A DNA stretch of 34,353 bases from an uncultured Mollicutes bacterium (GTDB lineage Bacteria; Bacillota_I; Bacilli_A; Acholeplasmatales; Anaeroplasmataceae): positions 1 to 34,353 of the forward strand of contig CAMELE010000022.1 in NCBI GenBank assembly GCA_945923475.1. The letters run 5' to 3'. Below are positions 31,577 to 34,353 of the stretch, in pieces; position 1 is the first letter of the stretch; every line of letters starts with the position of its first letter. The notes below the pieces were generated by a model that was given only the letters and a program-made list of their open reading frames with translations, did not search any database and had not been told where the DNA came from. The position numbers and the translations under genes were made by a program.

Positions 31577-32755
31577 ATGATCTATGTAGGCATAGACGCT
31601 GCCTCACAAAAACACGACTTTTTCATTCAAAGAGATACAGGTGAAGTATTCTCTAAGAAAGCAATCACTATCAAAAATGATATTGAAGGATTAAAAAAAC
31701 TCCACAATTCTATTAATGATTTTGTGGAGTCAACTAAAGATTCAAATGTGCGTATATGATTAGAATCAACAGGACATTACTGTAAGAACATTCTTCTATA
31801 TTTGATTAAAGAAGGCTACCAGGTTTCTTTAATCAATCCTATTTTAACCAGTATGGATATAAAGGCATCTTCAGTTCGTAAAACTAAAAACGATAAATTA
31901 GATGCCGAAGCCATCTGTAGATTCCTAGATAAGAATCGTTTTGACTTCAAACCCTATACATTATTATCATATCACATTGACGCTTTAAAATCACTAACAA
32001 GACAAAGATTTACAATTGTTAAGCAACAAACTCAACAAAAATTAATCTTTCAAAGGCTAGTAAATGTGATATTTCCTGAGTTTTTAAGCCTATTTTCATC
32101 AGATTATACTGAATCTGTATTAAATATCTTATACGCATATCCAACACCTAAAAAGATGGCTAGAGCACATGAATCAAGTATTGATAAGATATTACACCAT
32201 AGATGAAATGTTAGTGCATCTAAAATAATTGAAACCGCCAAATCATCAATTGGACAATCTGAAGATTATCTTGGTTTCGAACTTCAACACACAATTGATA
32301 TGATTCGTTTCTACCAATCTCAAATTGAAATGTATAATAAACAAATTGAAGTTGAATTAAATGAAACAGAATATGGTAAAATTATAACTTCAATTCCAGG
32401 AGTTGGTATCATTACAGGTGCAATGATTATATCTGAAATAGGTGATATTAATAATTTTACATCACCAGATCAATTATTAGCATTCGCTGGTTTAGATCCA
32501 AGTGTCTACCAATCTGGTGAATTTGAAGCATCACATACTAAAATAACAAAACGTGGTTCTAAATATTTAAGATGGGCTTTTCACCAAGTTTCATCTGGTA
32601 TTTGGAAATGGGATAAAACATTTAAGGATTATTATCTTAAAAAGATTAATGAAGGTAAACATCATTTCGTAGCAATTGGTCATATAGACAAAAAGCTAAT
32701 TAGAGTTATCTTTTCTCTTTTAAAGAATAAGCAATCTTTCATTCCACAAAAATAG
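31577..32755 (+). pseudogene. IS110-family transposase frame with two in-frame UGA codons
   Basis: A single reading frame of 392 codons from ATG at 31577 (AAAGGA nine bases upstream) to TAG at 32753-32755, interrupted only by TGA at codons 61 (31757-31759) and 210 (32204-32206). The DEDD RuvC-like domain has YVGIDAASQKHD (first Asp), LESTGHY (Glu) and KNDKLDAEAICRFL (Asp pair). The C-terminal Tnp domain has ITSIPGVGIITGAMIISEIG, the LLAFAGLDPSVYQSGEF segment with the catalytic-type Ser, and TKRGSKYLRWA. Length is normal for the family. Both TGA codons fall where the family usually has Gly. It is either a recently broken gene, or one read with UGA suppression. Confidence 0.85.
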
Positions 32756-32789
32756 CCATATAAAATTTTCAAAGATCTAGATTTTTCAC

Positions 32790-32826
32790 ATCCTCGTTTT
32801 TAAAAATCTTAAAACCGAGGATTTTT
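32790..32826 (+). terminator. Terminator after the IS110 transposase
   Basis: Stem ATCCTCG-TTTT with AAAAC-CGAGGAT (32790-32800 with 32811-32822), one bulge, followed by TTTTT. 32827-32940 shows no further feature. Confidence 0.75.
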
Positions 32827-32940
32827 ATGCTTGATACAAATAAATCTTAAATATTTTTTCAAATGTAAACATATTATATTATCTCCCGTTAATTCTTTTT
32901 TTGACTATTTTACATTAAATCAAGACATTATACAACTTAA

Positions 32941-33390
32941 TTAAAACTTAGATTTTACATAATCATATTTAATACTTGTCCCAACAATAACATCCTCTAT
33001 TCTTTCAATAATTAACCAATCATCCATATTGCTTTGATGTTCAAAGTCTAATGGCTCAATAGATTCCACACTATTAAATTCAATTAAGCAAAGGCACTTC
33101 TGATGCCATCTTTCCTTTTGCTTATATGTTAGTTTTAATTTACCATTGTTTTCTTCAATAGTCTTAGTTATTTCCTCATCCGATAGTTTTACATAATTTT
33201 GTACATCAATTACTACAGCTTTTTCAGAAATTTTTTTGTCCCTTTTTGCATAAAATATAGAGTCTCATTTTAAAAACTCTACTATGTGGTATTTTTCTTC
33301 CGGCCGACCTTTGATAACCATTGTTTTAGTACCATCTAAAATTTTTAATAACTCTTTTGATTTGTCATCACAATAAACTAAATGTACCAT
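32941..33390 (-). pseudogene. ASCH-like protein gene with an in-frame UGA
   Basis: 150 codons from ATG at 33388-33390 (GGGAGG upstream) to TAA at 32941-32943, open except for TGA at codon 42 (33265-33267). It begins MVHLVYCDDKSKELLKILDG and continues TKTMVIKGR, as in ASCH-like proteins of Firmicutes, with YKQKERWHQKCLCLIEF and NMDDWLIIERIEDVIVGTS in the C-terminal half. The family is thought to bind RNA or modified nucleotides. The UGA precedes DSIFYAK, where relatives as I remember them have Gly-Asp (as in VGDELYF). Everything else, including ribosome binding site and length, looks intact. It may be a fresh pseudogene or a UGA-decoded gene. Confidence 0.75.
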
Positions 33391-33643
33391 ACTATCCTCC
33401 CTCATTTTTTAAATATGCATAGTTTATATTGTATTATTTTTAAAGTTTTTATAGCTAAAATATGCTTACATAAATTAGGCTTATTCTATTATTCATTTAA
33501 AATAAACATAATTACACTAGATATAATCTTAATTTATATAGTTTTCATTATACCATAGCAAAATTATACTGTAAAATCTTTAATTAAACTTATAATCTTA
33601 TTAGAATTGAAAGTAACAATAAGACGCTTAGTATTGATTACTC

Positions 33644-33665
33644 TATTATGAACATGTTCCATAAT
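33644..33665. promoter_or_regulatory. Palindrome upstream of the TetR-type gene
   Basis: GAACATGTTC (33650-33659) lies inside a longer imperfect repeat ATTATG...CATAAT, 10 bases before the -35 box. A TetR dimer could bind here and control its own gene. The rest of 33391-33643 holds nothing else I recognise. Confidence 0.45.
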
Positions 33666-33675
33666 TTTCTCAATA

Positions 33676-33704
33676 TTGACAATATTTTTTTTAAAATATA
33701 TAAT
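33676..33704 (+). promoter_or_regulatory. Consensus sigma-A promoter of the TetR-type gene
   Basis: Perfect TTGACA (33676-33681) and TATAAT (33699-33704) with a 17-base spacer. Expected start near 33711, followed by AGGAGG and the ATG at 33742. Confidence 0.88.
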
Positions 33705-33741
33705 TATTCTAACAAATCACTAATATTGCTAGGAGGTAAAT

Positions 33742-34248
33742 ATGCCTGAGTTTAAGAGTAATAAAAAAGCATTTGATTCTCAAGTAAAGATTTATAAAGG
33801 ATTAAGACAAATTTTACTTAGAAAGCCATTATCTGAGGTTACTGTGTCTGACATTAAGGCTGAATGTAATATTTCTAGATCAACATTTTATCGGAATTAT
33901 AAAAATATATTAGATATTTTAGATGTTACATTTGATTACTATTACCATAGATATTTAAATAACAGAGTTAATGCAAGTAATCAATTAAAATATTTTTTTG
34001 AATATTGGGTTAATCATAGAGATTTAGTATATATTATGACTAATCAATGTGGATATGTACTTAAGAATATAATTATAAAATATGCAGATATTTATGCAAG
34101 TAATATATTCTTTATTGATATTAAATTTGCTTTATTTACCACGGTTTTATCTAGATGGTCAGAAAGAAAAAAAGAAACTCCAGAGGAGATGTATGAGATT
34201 TTCTCAAAAATATTAGATAATAAATGCATAGATTATTTATTAAAATAA
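33742..34248 (+). CDS. TetR/AcrR-family transcriptional regulator
   Basis: 168 residues. The N-terminal helix-turn-helix (about 14-60) has ILLRKPLSEVTVSDIKAECN followed by ISRSTFYRNYKNILDIL, typical of TetR proteins. The C-terminal ~105 residues are helical with several aromatic residues (YYYHRYLNN, YFFEYWVNHR) and would form the ligand pocket and dimer face, slightly shorter than average. Ligand and target genes are unknown; the palindrome upstream suggests autoregulation. Start ATG behind AGGAGG. Confidence 0.88.
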   Translation: MPEFKSNKKAFDSQVKIYKGLRQILLRKPLSEVTVSDIKAECNISRSTFYRNYKNILDILDVTFDYYYHRYLNNRVNASNQLKYFFEYWVNHRDLVYIMTNQCGYVLKNIIIKYADIYASNIFFIDIKFALFTTVLSRWSERKKETPEEMYEIFSKILDNKCIDYLLK

Positions 34249-34288
34249 AGAAAGCGATATACCAAAATAAGAGGTTAGATATGATGTT

Positions 34289-34326
34289 CACCATTTTGAG
34301 GGGTTACATAACCCCTTGTTTTGGTG
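34289..34326 (+). other. Stem-loop after the TetR-type gene
   Basis: CACCA / TGGTG and AGGGGTT / AACCCCT (34299-34305 with 34310-34316) form one hairpin with a symmetric internal loop. No long T run follows, so it is either a weak terminator or the leader of a gene beyond the window edge. AGGGGTTTAGGGG-like sequence recurs at the very end of the window. Confidence 0.5.
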
Positions 34327-34353
34327 TTGAGTATTCAAAGGGGTTTAGGGGGA

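Larger units (their letters stand above)
31395..32826 (+). mobile_element. IS110-family insertion element, ends not defined
   Basis: Contains the likely bridge-RNA region, one transposase frame with two UGA codons, and a terminator. IS110 elements have no clear terminal repeats or target duplications, so the boundaries given are only the outermost parts I can attribute to it. Confidence 0.6.

Noticed and set aside
31577-33390. Mycoplasma-type code (UGA read as tryptophan) for the whole genome
   Set aside because: All core genes in the window are full length with TGG for tryptophan and contain no internal UGA; the three UGA sites also fit glycine better than tryptophan.
1-34353. CRISPR array, tRNA or rRNA genes
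   Set aside because: No regularly spaced direct repeats, tRNA cloverleaf with TTCGA-type arm, or rRNA sequence was found on either strand.

Overview
The window is very AT-rich DNA from a low-GC Gram-positive bacterium. The heat-shock block hrcA-grpE-dnaK-dnaJ-rsmE-mtaB followed by rpsU, strong AGGAGG-type ribosome binding sites, HrcA/CIRCE control and a spoIVA gene point to a spore-forming member of the Bacilli, perhaps an uncultured Erysipelotrichales-like gut lineage. The species cannot be named from the sequence alone. Core genes read cleanly in the standard code: tryptophan is TGG, stops are mostly TAA with some TAG, and only one gene ends in TGA.

Layout. 1-1240 is the N-terminal part of a membrane-anchored surface protein that runs off the left edge. 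1769-3220 is spoIVA. 3391-3682 is a free-standing structured RNA gene with its own promoter and terminator. rpsU follows, then a complete 1.9-kb IS66-family insertion sequence (4181-6080) that has landed between mtaB and rpsU. 6092-12861 is the mtaB/rsmE/dnaJ/dnaK/grpE/hrcA block, transcribed leftward from a near-perfect sigma-A promoter bracketed by two CIRCE-like operators. 13034-14895 holds a TVP38-type membrane protein fused to two DUF1540 modules, and an RluA-type pseudouridine synthase. 14955-18092 is an amino-acid ABC transporter operon with a long leader that contains two copies of a shared motif, each followed by an intrinsic terminator. hslO diverges from it.

19482-28867 is mainly leftward: an AlkD-like protein, then a tightly packed four-gene operon (membrane-anchored McrB-type AAA+ protein, a zinc-ribbon DUF2357/McrC-like partner, an isoprenylcysteine-methyltransferase-like membrane enzyme and a GH3-like adenylating enzyme), then a tocopherol-cyclase-like gene behind an iron alcohol dehydrogenase. 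29078-31235 has two overlapping small genes, a SAM methyltransferase preceded by a 15-codon leader peptide in a translational-attenuator layout, yccF and a small membrane protein. 31236-33390 carries an IS110-family element (with a likely bridge-RNA region) and an ASCH-like gene; these two genes hold three in-frame UGA codons, all at positions where the family normally has glycine. A TetR-type regulator closes the window.

Most promising for new biology: the duplicated leader motif of the ABC operon, the AAA+/DUF2357/methyltransferase/GH3 operon, the leader-peptide-controlled methyltransferase, the three UGA codons, and the unassigned RNA at 3.4-3.7 kb.
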